A stretch of DNA of 64,000 bases from Alloalcanivorax xiamenensis (GCF_009846745.1 NZ_AQPF01000016.1:16529-80528), one strand, 5' to 3'; counted from the first letter of the stretch, positions 1-10,376 are shown. The notes: generated by a model not told the origin, from the sequence alone. Numbers and translations: made by a program.

Positions 1-725
1 TCGATGATTTTCTGGTGGCGGCGCTGCACCGAACAGTCCCGCTCGAACAAATGGACGGCGTTGCCGTGTTGGTCGGCGAACACCTGCACTTCCACATGGC
101 GGGCGGTGGGCAGGTACCGTTCCAACAGCACCCGGTCGTCACCAAACGCCCCCTGAGCCTCGCGGCGAGCGGAGGCCAGCGCCTCATCGAAGCGGTCCGC
201 GCTTTCCACCACGCGCATGCCTTTGCCGCCGCCGCCGGCCACCGCCTTGATCAGCAATGGAAAACCAACCTGTTCCGCTTCGCTCGCCAGGGTGGCATCG
301 TCGGCGCCTTCCTGATCGAATCCGGGCAGCACCGGCACCTTGTTTTCGCTCATTAACTGTCGGGCTGCGGCCTTGTCGCCCATTACCCGGATGGCGTTGG
401 CGCCGGGGCCGATGAAGATCAGGCCGGCCTCGTCGCAGGCGGCGGCGAACGCGGTGTTCTCCGACAAGAAGCCATAACCGGGGTGCACCGCCTGGGCGCC
501 GGTGGCGCGGGCGGCGTCGATCACCTTGCCGACATCCAGATAACTGTCCCGGGCCGGCGCCGGCCCGAGACAAACGGACTGATCCGCTTCGCGGACATGG
601 GGCAGACCGGCGTCGGCCTCGGAGTAAACCGCCACGGTACGAATACCTTGTTCGCGGCAGGTGCGGATGATGCGACGGGCGATCTCTCCGCGGTTGGCGA
701 TCAGCAGTGTGGTGATGTTGGTCAT
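1..725 (-). CDS. liuD: Methylcrotonyl-CoA carboxylase biotin-carboxylase subunit (LiuD/MccA), C-terminus outside window
   Basis: This is the N-terminal part of the biotin-containing alpha subunit of 3-methylcrotonyl-CoA carboxylase, which carboxylates biotin in leucine degradation. Translating the minus strand from the ATG at 725 gives a typical biotin-carboxylase start (MTNITTLLIANRGEIARRII), followed by VHPGYGFLSEN. The frame stays open to the window edge, so about 241 residues are visible. The ATP-grasp remainder and the biotinyl domain lie outside. It is the last visible gene of the liu operon, 81 bp after liuC. A general biotin carboxylase (acetyl- or propionyl-CoA carboxylase) would look alike here, so the substrate is assigned from the neighbours liuA, liuB and liuC. 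Confidence 0.9.
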   Translation of the reverse strand, partial: MTNITTLLIANRGEIARRIIRTCREQGIRTVAVYSEADAGLPHVREADQSVCLGPAPARDSYLDVGKVIDAARATGAQAVHPGYGFLSENTAFAAACDEAGLIFIGPGANAIRVMGDKAAARQLMSENKVPVLPGFDQEGADDATLASEAEQVGFPLLIKAVAGGGGKGMRVVESADRFDEALASARREAQGAFGDDRVLLERYLPTARHVEVQVFADQHGNAVHLFERDCSVQRRHQKII

Positions 726-806
726 TCTTATATCAGCCCTTTTATCGATCTCTGTATGACACTCCCGGGGTTCGATGACTCTCGGGATTGCGTGGTCACC
801 AACGAA

Positions 807-1586
807 TCAGGAGGCGCTCCAGGAGGGCGCCCGTTTTTCCAGGAAGGCGGCGAGCCCTTCCTGGCCTTCGTCACCGGTGCGCAACCGGGCGATCAATTCG
901 GCGGTGTAGCCGATCAGGTTCTGGTCCAGCGGCTGCTCGTCACTGCGCCGTACCAGATCGCGGGCTTCCAACTGGGCTTCCGGGGCGCCTTTCAACAAGG
1001 CGTCAACCAGGCCTGCCACGGTGGCGTCCAATTGATCCTCGGCCACCACTTCATGAACGATGCCCAGTTCCCCGGCGCGTGGCGCGGCGATCACTTCGGC
1101 GGTCATGAAATAGCGGCGTGCCTGGCGGGGGCCCAGCGCACGAACCACGTAGGGAGCGATCACCGCGGGCAGAATACCGAGCTTGACCTCGCTCAGGCAG
1201 AAGCGGGCGTTGTCCGCCGCCACCGCCATGTCGGCGGCGCAAATCAATCCCAGTGCACCCCCGAAGGCCGCGCCCTGGACCCGGGCGATGACCGGCTTGC
1301 CGGCCTGATCGATGCATGCCATCAGCGCCGCCAGCCTCAGCGCATCGCGCTGATTTTCTTCATGGTCCAGTTGGCCCATGGCCCGCATCCAATTGAGATC
1401 GGCGCCGGCGGAGAAATGTTTGCCAGCGGCATCGAGTACGATGACACGGGTCTGATCATCGGCGGAAGCCTGGGCGAAAGCGTCGATTAAGGCCTCGATG
1501 ACGGTATTGTCGAAAGCGTTGCTTTTTTCCGGCCGGTTCAGGGTGATGCGGGCGACCGGGCCGTTGATGTTGAGTTGAACGCTCAT
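807..1586 (-). CDS. liuC: Methylglutaconyl-CoA hydratase (crotonase family)
   Basis: Crotonase-fold enzyme of 259 residues, predicted to hydrate 3-methylglutaconyl-CoA to HMG-CoA in leucine degradation. The start MSVQLNINGPVARITLNRPE is the usual family N-terminus; an in-frame extension to 1862 would read through the repeat block and into liuB, so it is rejected. Visible features are the oxyanion-hole segment KHFSAGADLNWM (about residue 58) and the conserved QGAAFGGALGLICAADMAVA (about 103). It lies between liuB and liuD on the same strand. Ordinary enoyl-CoA hydratases share these motifs; the specific call rests on the operon. The 121 bp between it and liuB hold a GCGTG hairpin repeat. Confidence 0.9.
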   Translation of the reverse strand: MSVQLNINGPVARITLNRPEKSNAFDNTVIEALIDAFAQASADDQTRVIVLDAAGKHFSAGADLNWMRAMGQLDHEENQRDALRLAALMACIDQAGKPVIARVQGAAFGGALGLICAADMAVAADNARFCLSEVKLGILPAVIAPYVVRALGPRQARRYFMTAEVIAAPRAGELGIVHEVVAEDQLDATVAGLVDALLKGAPEAQLEARDLVRRSDEQPLDQNLIGYTAELIARLRTGDEGQEGLAAFLEKRAPSWSAS

Positions 1587-1607
1587 GGAAGGCTCCAAAG
1601 TTTTATG

Positions 1608-1701
1608 GCGCTTGCACGCAACACGCTTGCACGCAAAAGACAAACGTACTCCGTGTGTAAGCGTGCAGCATGTCCGCATGCTGGCGTGTTGCGTGTCAGC
1701 G
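1608..1701. repeat. GCGTG-periodic hairpin repeat, copy A
   Basis: Intercistronic inverted repeat between liuC and liuB. The left arm carries CACGC units (CTTGCACGCAACACGC) and the right arm the complementary GCGTG units (GTAAGCGTGCAGC, GGCGTGTTGCGTG). It ends 6 bp from the liuB stop codon. It belongs to the same family as the blocks near 3.3, 10.3, 12.6, 17.7, 62.8 and 64.0 kb. Confidence 0.75.
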
Positions 1702-1707
1702 TCTTGT

Positions 1708-3318
<1,611 letters not shown>

Positions 3319-3332
3319 GGACATTCCTCGCT

Positions 3333-3398
3333 CACACGCAACAGGCTGGCACTACGCTATAGGCGGCGTGCCAGCGTGTTGCGTGATGCGTGTTAGCG
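3333..3398. repeat. GCGTG-periodic hairpin repeat, copy B
   Basis: Short inverted repeat filling the 74-bp gap between liuA and liuB. The left arm is CACACGCAACAGGCTGGCA and the right arm GTGCCAGCGTGTTGCGTG. The right arm runs into the liuA stop codon (TTA on the plus strand at 3393-3395). In the operon transcript it could fold into an intercistronic stem. Confidence 0.7.
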
Positions 3399-4556
3399 GC
3401 TTTCGTTGAACAGCTCTCTACCGATCAACATGCGGCGGATTTCACTGGTGCCGGCGCCGATTTCATAGAGCTTGGCATCGCGTAACAGGCGGCCGGTGGG
3501 GTATTCATTGATATAGCCGTTGCCACCGAGACACTGAATGGCGTCGAGAGCCATCTTGGTGGCATTTTCCGCGCAATACAGGATGACGCCGGCGGCGTCC
3601 TTGCGGGTGGTCTGGCCGGCGTCGCAGCAGCGGGCGACCTGATACAAATAGGCGCGGCTGGCGTTGAGAGTCACGTACATGTCGGCGAGCTTGCCCTGCA
3701 TCAACTGGAATTCGCCGATGGCCTTACCGAACTGCTTGCGTTCGTGCACGTAGGGCACGACTACATCCAGGCACGCCTGCATGATGCCGGTGGAGCCGCC
3801 GGAGAGCACGGTGCGCTCATAATCCAGGCCGCTCATCAGAACGCGAACGCCTTCGTTCAGTTTGCCGAGAATGTTTTCCTCCGGCACTTCACAGTCCTCG
3901 AACACCAGTTCGCAGGTATTGGAGCCGCGCATGCCCAGCTTGTCGAGCTTCTGCGCCCGCGAGAAACCGGGGAAATCCCGTTCCACCAGGAAGGCGGTGA
4001 TGCCGCGCGGTCCGGCATTGATATCGGTTTTGGCGTAGATCACATAGGTGTTGGCGTCCGGCCCGTTGGTAATCCACATCTTGTTGCCGTTGAGTACGTA
4101 ACGGTCGCCTTTCTTCTCCGCGCGCAGGCTCATGCTCACCACGTCGGAGCCGGCACCGGGCTCGCTCATGGCAAGCGCGCCGATATGTTCACCGCTGACC
4201 AACTTGGGCAGATAGCGGGCTTTTTGCGCTTCGTTGCCATTGAGGAAAATCTGGTTCACGCAGAGATTGGAGTGAGCGCCATAGGACAGACCGATGGAAG
4301 CGGAAGCACGGGAGATTTCCTCCATCACCAGGGTGTGGGCCAGGTAGCCCAGGCCGGCGCCGCCGTACTCTTCGGAAACGGTGATGCCAAGCACACCGAG
4401 ATCACCGAGCTTCTTCCACAGCTCATTGGGAAACAGGTTGTCGCTGTCCACCCGGGCGGCGATAGGCGCGATTTCACGCCGGGCAAAGGCGCGCACGCTG
4501 TCGCGCAGGGCATTCAGGGTTTCGTCGAAGTGAAAGTCCAATCCACCGTCAAACAT
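3393..4556 (-). CDS. liuA: Isovaleryl-CoA dehydrogenase
   Basis: FAD-dependent acyl-CoA dehydrogenase of 387 residues, predicted to oxidise isovaleryl-CoA to 3-methylcrotonyl-CoA, passing electrons to ETF. Visible signatures are ALAMSEPGAGSDVVSM and WITNGPDANTYVIYAKTD in the substrate/FAD region, YERTVLSGGSTGIMQACLD, and the C-terminal CLGGNGYINEYPTGRLLRDAK with YEIGAGTSEIRRMLIGREL. The YERTVLSGG segment carries the glutamate position typical of isovaleryl-CoA dehydrogenases. Its start overlaps the end of liuR by 8 bp, so the two are translationally coupled. Confidence 0.95.
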   Translation of the reverse strand: MFDGGLDFHFDETLNALRDSVRAFARREIAPIAARVDSDNLFPNELWKKLGDLGVLGITVSEEYGGAGLGYLAHTLVMEEISRASASIGLSYGAHSNLCVNQIFLNGNEAQKARYLPKLVSGEHIGALAMSEPGAGSDVVSMSLRAEKKGDRYVLNGNKMWITNGPDANTYVIYAKTDINAGPRGITAFLVERDFPGFSRAQKLDKLGMRGSNTCELVFEDCEVPEENILGKLNEGVRVLMSGLDYERTVLSGGSTGIMQACLDVVVPYVHERKQFGKAIGEFQLMQGKLADMYVTLNASRAYLYQVARCCDAGQTTRKDAAGVILYCAENATKMALDAIQCLGGNGYINEYPTGRLLRDAKLYEIGAGTSEIRRMLIGRELFNESR

Positions 4557-4944
4557 TATTGTTCTCCAATTGCATCATGGCCTCGCGGGCCCGTTGTTCA
4601 GCCTCATCCATTTCTTGCTGCATGGCCTGGATGTCTTTGAGTTGCTGCGCGAGCATGGCTCGCTTTTCAGCGATTTTGTCGAGCAGGGCTTGTAATTGAT
4701 GGCGGTTATCCCCGGTGGGGATGTAGAGCTGGATCAGTTCACGGGATTCGGCCAGGGATAATCCAAGGCGCTTCCCACGCAGAATCAGCTTGAGTGCGAC
4801 GCGGTCGGAAGGTAGATAAATCCGGGTCTGGCCACGCCGTTGCGGGTGCAGCAGCCCCTGATCCTCATAAAAGCGGATGGTACGCGTGGTGATCTGGAAT
4901 TCGCGGGCCAACTCGCCGATGCTGTAGGTCTTTTGTGTTGTCAT
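4549..4944 (-). CDS. liuR: MerR-family regulator of the liu operon
   Basis: A 131-residue MerR-family transcription factor. The start MTTQKTYSIGELAREFQITT leads into a winged helix-turn-helix (TTRTIRFYEDQGLLHPQRRG), then a dimerisation helix rich in Q, E and A. MerR proteins bind between separated -35 and -10 elements. LiuR controls branched-chain amino acid catabolism in many Proteobacteria, and here it is the first gene of the liu operon. A longer in-frame start at 5127 would run through the operator and is rejected. The inducer is unknown from sequence. Confidence 0.92.
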   Translation of the reverse strand: MTTQKTYSIGELAREFQITTRTIRFYEDQGLLHPQRRGQTRIYLPSDRVALKLILRGKRLGLSLAESRELIQLYIPTGDNRHQLQALLDKIAEKRAMLAQQLKDIQAMQQEMDEAEQRAREAMMQLENNNV

Positions 4945-4963
4945 GGTGGCAGCATAGGGGAAG

Positions 4964-4979
4964 TTTACGTAAACGTAAA
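4964..4979 (-). promoter_or_regulatory. LiuR operator
   Basis: Perfect 16-bp palindrome TTTACGTAAACGTAAA, 19 bp upstream of the liuR start codon. It matches the LiuR-type motif I know (TTTACGTTnACGTAAA-like) and is the only such site noticed in the window. It probably overlaps the spacer of the liuRABCD promoter, as is normal for MerR-family regulators. Confidence 0.85.
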
Positions 4980-5054
4980 GATGTTGCCGGCATGCCAACC
5001 GCTTATCGCGGTTCGTGGAGTGCTGCTTGCCACCATATTCGCTACCGCGCCGTC

Positions 5055-5135
5055 GTGGGAGCTTTTTCCGGGCGGCGGGCCGCTGCAAACGAATCGCCCC
5101 GTTCGTCAAGAATTCGCTTGCAAGCACGCTCCCAC
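5055..5135. repeat. REP-like inverted pair, copy 1 (diverged)
   Basis: GTGGGAGC at the left end and GCTCCCAC at the right end enclose GAATCGCC and ATTCGCTTGCAAGC modules typical of the better-preserved REP pairs at 25.2, 30.8, 36.1, 50.5 and 55.2 kb. It fills most of the gap between liuR and the hybrid kinase. Confidence 0.6.
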
Positions 5136-5201
5136 AGTGACTTTACGGTTGAATTTAATGGCGGCAAGGCCTAACTTACGGCTGATCCGTATGTCGGCAG
5201 A

Positions 5202-7430
5202 ATGACGGTGATATACAGAAAAGATCGCAAGGTCCTCAAGCGAGTGGATTACGGGGCCGCCAAGAACTCCCTGATGGGGGTGTTGGCGGCCCTTCTGGTT
5301 TATGCCCTGGTGACGGCCTGGGGCGGGGTATACCGGGCCTACGAACTGGAAACATTGATGGTTGGCGCCGCGGTGGTGTTGGTCACGGCCTTCCGGTTGT
5401 GGCTAATCGCCCGGTTCGACGCCCTGTACGGCGCCGGTCCCGCGCGCTGGCGCAAGCTGTTCGGCGCCGGACTGATCCTGCACGCACTGGTCTGGGGCGT
5501 GATGCCGGTGTGGCTGTTGTGGCGCACCGGCGCCGGCTTCAACTTCTTCGTGGTTATTCTCTACAACGTTGGTGTCACCACCGCTTTGGGCAGTTCCTGG
5601 ATGGCCGGATTGCGCGTGCGCCAGCTCTACATCGTATTGATGTTCGTGCCGGTCCTGCTCGGGCTGTTTTTCTATGGTGGCGTGAAAGAGTGGCTGCTGG
5701 TGGTTCTGGTCGGTGCCTACACCTTCTACTTGTTCCGCCTTTACCGGGGACAGTATGAGTTGTTCTGGCACGCGGTAACCCGTGAACGGCGTGGCGAACA
5801 GCATGACCGGCGGCGGGATCATCATGCCGGTACCGACATCCAGCTCAGCCTGGTCTACCGGCTGGCCCATGAGCTGCGCACACCGATGAATTCAGTGATG
5901 GGCATGATGTCGCTGCTGGAGGAAACCAAGCTTTCCGATGAGCAGCGTGAATACCTGCAAGCGGCGGGGCAGAGCGGAAAGCTGATGCTGGCGCTGATCG
6001 ACGATGTGCTGGACTACTCCCGCATCCTCACTGGCCGCATCGTGCTGAGCCCCGACTATTTCGATCTGCGCGGTACCCTTGAGCAGGCCCTGGAGGCGTT
6101 TGGTCCGATGGCCCAGAGCAAGGGGCTGGAGCTGTCCGCGGTGGTTGATCGCATGCTGCCCCGGCGGGTACGTGGCGATCGCGATCGCTTCATGCAAGTG
6201 CTGACCAATCTGCTCAGCAACGCGGTCAAATTCAGTGACAAGGGCGAGATCCGCCTGGACGTGGATTTCACCGAAGAAAGCGACAACGAAGGCGTGCTGC
6301 GTGTCAGGGTCAGTGACCAGGGCAGGGGCATGGATACCGATACCCTGCGTACCCTGTTCCAGGACCATTTTCTGGACGGCGCCCAGGATGCTTTCGCCGC
6401 CAAGCACATCGGCTTTGGCTTGCTGGTGTGCAAGGGGCTGACCGAGGCCATGGGCGGTTCCATTGGCGCGGAAAGCGTGGAAGGCGAGGGCGCCACCTTC
6501 TGGTTCACGGTCCGCCTGGGCATGCAAGCCGACATGAATGAACCGCAGAAACTGCTGAGCGCCATGGACGGTTTGCAAGCGCTGGTGGTGGGCAGCGCGG
6601 GCGGTGCCCTGGCCGGCTTGCAGGAAGAACTCGAGGCGCTCGGCTGCCAGTGCCAGGGTGCCCGTGATTACGACCACGCGCTGCAGGCGCTGCGGGCCGG
6701 ACAGCGCGAACAATCCGAGTTTCATTTGTTGCTGGTGGACACCCGGGAACGACAGGAACTGGCCCTGAATCTGTGCCACAACGTGCTGGTGGACCCGGCG
6801 CTGCGGCCGGTCAAACTGATTCTGATGTGCACTATCGAGGAGCGGGCCCAGCCGGCGATTCAGCGTCTGGTGGAACGACATGGCCTGGTGGTGTTGGTGA
6901 AGCCGGTGCACCGCAGCGTCCTGCGGGGGGCTCTGGAACGCCTGCTCGGCGTGCCGAGGACCGCGCCGGTACGGGATTTGCCCCTGGAAAACGCCGAGGC
7001 GATGGAGCGCCGCAAACATTATCGATTGCTGCTGGTGGAAGACAACGAGGTCAATCAGCTGGTCACCAAAGGCATGCTGGCGAAGCTGGGTTATCAGGTC
7101 ACGACCTTCAGCAATGCACCGGCGGCGTTGTCACTGTTGCAGCGCGAGACCTACGATCTGGTGCTGATGGATTGCATGTTGCCAGGCATGGACGGGTTCG
7201 AGGCGACCAGAGTAATGCGCGAAAGCGAGCGTCAGGAAGGCCGGCCACGCACGCCGATCATCGCCATTACCGCCAATACCGCCGAGGGCGTTCAGGCCCG
7301 CTGTCTTGCCGCCGGAATGGATGACTTCCTGGCCAAGCCGGTGCATCTTGAGGAGATGGAAACGGTACTGCGCCGCTGGCTGCCGCTGGGATCGGTGAGC
7401 GACGATAACGACGGAAGCGAAGGAGAATAA
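5202..7430 (+). CDS. Hybrid sensor histidine kinase/response regulator
   Basis: Membrane-bound hybrid kinase of 742 residues. Residues about 20-185 contain roughly six hydrophobic segments and no large periplasmic domain. The HisKA box is LAHELRTPMNSVMGMM with the phospho-accepting His at about 223, followed by an HATPase domain (NLLSNAVKFSDKG; DQGRGMDTD; GFGLLVCKGLTEAMGGSIG). A middle segment (about 455-590) looks like a degenerate receiver. A full receiver follows (LLLVEDNEVNQ, acceptor Asp about 657 in LMDCMLPGMDGFEATRVMR, then ITANTAEG). There is no Hpt domain, so phosphorelay would need a separate partner. The architecture is BarA/RpfC-like. It starts a probable operon with the next gene, 2 bp downstream. 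The signal is unknown. Confidence 0.9.
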   Translation: MTVIYRKDRKVLKRVDYGAAKNSLMGVLAALLVYALVTAWGGVYRAYELETLMVGAAVVLVTAFRLWLIARFDALYGAGPARWRKLFGAGLILHALVWGVMPVWLLWRTGAGFNFFVVILYNVGVTTALGSSWMAGLRVRQLYIVLMFVPVLLGLFFYGGVKEWLLVVLVGAYTFYLFRLYRGQYELFWHAVTRERRGEQHDRRRDHHAGTDIQLSLVYRLAHELRTPMNSVMGMMSLLEETKLSDEQREYLQAAGQSGKLMLALIDDVLDYSRILTGRIVLSPDYFDLRGTLEQALEAFGPMAQSKGLELSAVVDRMLPRRVRGDRDRFMQVLTNLLSNAVKFSDKGEIRLDVDFTEESDNEGVLRVRVSDQGRGMDTDTLRTLFQDHFLDGAQDAFAAKHIGFGLLVCKGLTEAMGGSIGAESVEGEGATFWFTVRLGMQADMNEPQKLLSAMDGLQALVVGSAGGALAGLQEELEALGCQCQGARDYDHALQALRAGQREQSEFHLLLVDTRERQELALNLCHNVLVDPALRPVKLILMCTIEERAQPAIQRLVERHGLVVLVKPVHRSVLRGALERLLGVPRTAPVRDLPLENAEAMERRKHYRLLLVEDNEVNQLVTKGMLAKLGYQVTTFSNAPAALSLLQRETYDLVLMDCMLPGMDGFEATRVMRESERQEGRPRTPIIAITANTAEGVQARCLAAGMDDFLAKPVHLEEMETVLRRWLPLGSVSDDNDGSEGE

Positions 7431-7432
7431 TA

Positions 7433-8125
7433 ATGACCCGACGTGCTCTGGTGTTGGGCGCCACCGGGCTGGTTGGCCGGCACTGTCTGAGACTGCTGCT
7501 GGGCTGCAAGGCCTACGATGAAGTGCGGGTGCTGACCCGGCGTGAGGTGGAGGTGGAGCACCCCCGCCTGCGGGAGAAAGTGATTGATCCGGAGCAGTTG
7601 GAACAGGAAGGCGACTTCTTCAAAGTGGACGATGTGTTCTGCTGTTTGGGTACGACCATGAAAAAAGCCGGCTCACGGGAAGCCTTTGAACATGTGGACC
7701 ACGAGTTGGTGGTGCGCTGTGGACACATGGCCAGGCAGGCCGGTGTACAGCGTTTCATGGTGGTGTCCGCGGTCAATGCCAATGCCCGTTCTTCCTTTTT
7801 CTATGCGAGGGTGAAAGGGCGCATGGAACAGGATCTGGAGGCGCTCGGTCTGCCGCTGCTGGCCTTGATCCAGCCGTCCTTGCTGCGCGGCGACCGGCGA
7901 GAGAAGCGGTTGGCGGAAGGCGTGGGCAATCTGATCTCCCGGTTGCTGGAACCGGTGACCCGCTGGACTGACGCGCACTGGTTGCCGGTGCCGGCGGAAC
8001 GGGTGGCGCAGGCCATGGTGGGCATGGCCCTGATGGGGCCGGACACCGGTGTCCACCGGGTACGGTATCGGGACTTTCAGGTGTTCGCCGGCAAATTCCA
8101 GAGTCAGTTCCCGGCTCTGGCCTGA
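7433..8125 (+). CDS. NAD(P)-binding Rossmann oxidoreductase (YbjT/TIP30-like)
   Basis: A 230-residue atypical short-chain dehydrogenase. The N-terminus MTRRALVLGATGLVGRHCLR carries the GATGxxG dinucleotide-binding loop; DDVFCCLGTTMKKAGSREAF and VQRFMVVSAVNANARS follow the pattern of TIP30/HTATIP2-like and YbjT-like proteins. The substrate is unknown. It begins 2 bp after the hybrid kinase stop, so the two are almost certainly co-transcribed, though a functional link is not evident. Confidence 0.8.
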   Translation: MTRRALVLGATGLVGRHCLRLLLGCKAYDEVRVLTRREVEVEHPRLREKVIDPEQLEQEGDFFKVDDVFCCLGTTMKKAGSREAFEHVDHELVVRCGHMARQAGVQRFMVVSAVNANARSSFFYARVKGRMEQDLEALGLPLLALIQPSLLRGDRREKRLAEGVGNLISRLLEPVTRWTDAHWLPVPAERVAQAMVGMALMGPDTGVHRVRYRDFQVFAGKFQSQFPALA

Positions 8126-8192
8126 TTTCCCCCATTAATGTTGATTCGCCCGGCCGACGGCCACGCCGCGGCGGGCCTGCCAAGGAGTGAAT

Positions 8193-8675
8193 ATGACGTT
8201 CGTAACCTGCGATCTGTGTGATGAGCATGCCGATAAAGTGTCCGTGGTTACCGGCCTTAATTGGTTCAGCTATGGTGGCCGTCAGGCGTTTGGCGGCGAG
8301 ATCGTAACGGTAAAGTGTTTTGAGGATAACTCCCGTGTGAAGGAGCATCTGGCCACTGACGGCAAAGGCAGGGTGCTGGTGGTGGACGGTGGCGGCAGCC
8401 TGCGCAATGCCCTGATCGGTGACATGATCGCTGAAAACGCGGTGAGCAACGGTTGGGAAGGGGTGATTATTCATGGCGCCTGCCGTGACGTGCTGGAATT
8501 AGCGAAACTGGACCTTGGCGTGGTCACTCTGGGCTGTGTGCCGATCAAATCGGTCCGTCGCGGTGAAGGCCAACTGAACATCGACATCACCTTTGGTGGT
8601 GTCACGTTCCGCCCCGGTGATTTCGTCTACGCCGATGCCAATGGCGTGATCACTTCCACCGAAGCTCTGCTATGA
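8193..8675 (+). CDS. rraA: Ribonuclease E activity regulator RraA / HMG aldolase-type protein
   Basis: RraA-family protein of 160 residues. In enterobacteria RraA binds RNase E and inhibits its endonuclease activity; relatives are 4-hydroxy-4-methyl-2-oxoglutarate aldolases. Hallmarks are VLVVDGGGSLRNALIGDMIA, NGWEGVIIHGACRDV and FGGVTFRPGDFVYADANGVI. A GTG six bases upstream is open in frame, but it lies inside the AAGGAG ribosome-binding site at 8182-8187, so the ATG at 8193 with 5-nt spacing is used. It is followed by a CBS gene on the same strand. Confidence 0.92.
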   Translation: MTFVTCDLCDEHADKVSVVTGLNWFSYGGRQAFGGEIVTVKCFEDNSRVKEHLATDGKGRVLVVDGGGSLRNALIGDMIAENAVSNGWEGVIIHGACRDVLELAKLDLGVVTLGCVPIKSVRRGEGQLNIDITFGGVTFRPGDFVYADANGVITSTEALL

Positions 8676-8732
8676 GCCCAGACCGCCGGGGGCGCGGTTT
8701 GTTGGATACGTCTGGATCAAGGGAATGAAATC

Positions 8733-9152
8733 ATGTGGAAAACAATGAAAGTAACGGACTACATGAAGCGTGGTCCGCTTACGCTTGATCCGGGTGTCTC
8801 CCTGTTCCGTGCCATGGAGCTGTTGCTGGAAAATCGTATTTCCGGAGCACCAGTGGTGGAGCGGGGTGTTTTGGTGGGGATGTTCTCGGAGTCAGACAGC
8901 CTGCGCGGCATGCTGGAAGCCCGGTACCACGGTATCGAGATCGGTGTGGTGGCGGATTATATGAGCCGTGAACCACAGGTGCTGCCGGCCCGTGCCACGG
9001 TATTGGAAGCGATGGAGGTTTTTCTGCGCCACCACCGCCGCCGCCTTCCAGTGGTGGAGAACGGAAAACTGGTGGGGCAGATCAGCCGGCACGATATTCT
9101 GCGCGCGATGCTGGAGATGGCCGCCGAGGACGGTATTGTTTCGGAAGCCTGA
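8733..9152 (+). CDS. CBS-domain-pair protein
   Basis: A stand-alone 139-residue protein made of two CBS repeats. The first spans about residues 7-60 (VTDYMKRGPLTLDPGVSLFR, then ISGAPVVERGVLVGMFSESD) and the second about 72-130 (VADYMSREPQVLPARATVLE, then RRLPVVENGKLVGQISRHD). CBS pairs usually bind adenine nucleotides and act as energy sensors. No fused output domain is present, so its target is unknown. An inner start at MKVTDYM is possible. Confidence 0.88.
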   Translation: MWKTMKVTDYMKRGPLTLDPGVSLFRAMELLLENRISGAPVVERGVLVGMFSESDSLRGMLEARYHGIEIGVVADYMSREPQVLPARATVLEAMEVFLRHHRRRLPVVENGKLVGQISRHDILRAMLEMAAEDGIVSEA

Positions 9153-9159
9153 TCGCCGC

Positions 9160-9192
9160 TTCACCGGGCCCGCGAGTGCGGGTCCCCGGTGA
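9160..9192. terminator. Bidirectional hairpin between CBS gene and mdh
   Basis: Stem TTCACCGG...CCGGTGAA with inner GCCCGC/GCGGGT pairs, lying between the convergent CBS and mdh genes. There is no T-run on either side, so Rho-independent function is uncertain. Confidence 0.55.
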
Positions 9193-9205
9193 ATACGGAA
9201 GGCGA

Positions 9206-10186
9206 TTACGGCAGCAGGTGGCTTACCGCGTCGCGCTCTTCGGCCAGTTCTTGCTCGGTGGCTTGCATCTTGGCTTTGGAGAACTCGTTGTTTTCCAGGC
9301 CCTGAACGATGCTCCAGTCGCCATCCTTGCAGGTGCAGGGGAAAGAGTAGATCAGGCCTTCCTGGATACCGTAGGAACCGTCGCTGTAGATCCCCATGGA
9401 AACCCAGTCACCTTCATCGGTGCCCAGCGCCCAGGAGCGCATGTGGTCGATGGCGGCGTTGGCGGCGGAAGCGGCGGAGGACGCGCCACGGGCCTTGATG
9501 ATGGCGGCGCCACGTTGCTGCACGGTGGGGATGTAGTCCGCTTCGTACCAGTCCTGCTCGATCTGATCGACGGCCACTTTGCCGTCCACTTCACAGTGGT
9601 GCAGATCCGGGTACTGAGTGGAGGAGTGGTTGCCCCAGATGGTCATCTTCTTCACATCGTTGACGGTCTTGCCCAGTTTGTTGGCCAGTTGCGCCATGGC
9701 GCGGTTGTGGTCCAGACGGGTCATGGCGGTGAACTGACGCGGGTCGATGTCCGGCGCGTTGCGCTGGGCGATCAGAGCGTTGGTATTGGCCGGGTTGCCC
9801 ACCACCAGCACTTTGATGCCTTTGCTGGCGTTGTCGTTGATGGCTTTACCCTGGGCGGAGAAGATCGCCGCGTTGGCTTCCAGCAGGTCCTTGCGCTCCA
9901 TGCCCGGGCCACGGGGACGGGCACCTACCAGCAGGGCGTAGTCGGCGTCCTTGAAGGCCACATTGGCGTCGTCGGTTTGCACGATACCGGCCACCAGCGG
10001 GAAGGCGCAGTCTTCCAGTTCCATCACCACCCCTTTCAGGGCTTCCAGAGCGGGGGTGATTTCCAGCAGTTGCAGGATCACCGGCTGATCCTTGCCAAGC
10101 ATGTCGCCGGAAGCGATGCGGAACAGCAGGGAGTAGCTGATTTGACCAGCGGCGCCAGTCACCGCCACGCGTACAGGTGCTTTCAT
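9206..10186 (-). CDS. mdh: NAD-dependent malate dehydrogenase
   Basis: A 326-residue malate dehydrogenase of the TCA cycle, catalysing malate to oxaloacetate in the cytosol. The NAD loop is VTGAAGQISYSLLFRIASGD. Further family motifs are VVGNPANTNALIAQRNAPD, the substrate arginine in MTRLDHNRAM, and the catalytic His in TIWGNHSSTQYPD. The length and GAAGQI start fit the group shared with Burkholderia and Alcanivorax-type bacteria rather than the 312-residue E. coli enzyme. Monocistronic on the minus strand. Confidence 0.96.
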   Translation of the reverse strand: MKAPVRVAVTGAAGQISYSLLFRIASGDMLGKDQPVILQLLEITPALEALKGVVMELEDCAFPLVAGIVQTDDANVAFKDADYALLVGARPRGPGMERKDLLEANAAIFSAQGKAINDNASKGIKVLVVGNPANTNALIAQRNAPDIDPRQFTAMTRLDHNRAMAQLANKLGKTVNDVKKMTIWGNHSSTQYPDLHHCEVDGKVAVDQIEQDWYEADYIPTVQQRGAAIIKARGASSAASAANAAIDHMRSWALGTDEGDWVSMGIYSDGSYGIQEGLIYSFPCTCKDGDWSIVQGLENNEFSKAKMQATEQELAEERDAVSHLLP

Positions 10187-10268
10187 GAAGGTCTCCTAGA
10201 TCGTGGGGAGATGAAGTCGGCGCGCATTATAGAGGACCGCGCCGCCAAGCGCACGGGGGAAGGAGTCG

Positions 10269-10368
10269 CTAGCACGCTTACACGCAACACGCAAACACGC
10301 CGGCACCTAGTTGCTGCCGGCGATCAGGCTTTGGGTATAGCGTGCAAGCGTGTTGCGTGTAAGCGCGT
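10269..10368. repeat. GCGTG-periodic hairpin repeat, copy C
   Basis: Left arm AGCACGCTTACACGCAACAC, right arm GCGTGCAAGCGTGTTGCGTG, with an inner GCCGGCA...TGCCGGC stem. It lies between the mdh promoter side and the 3' end of the phasin-like gene, whose stop codon begins 9 bp beyond it. Confidence 0.75.
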
Positions 10369-10376
10369 CCGGGCGC

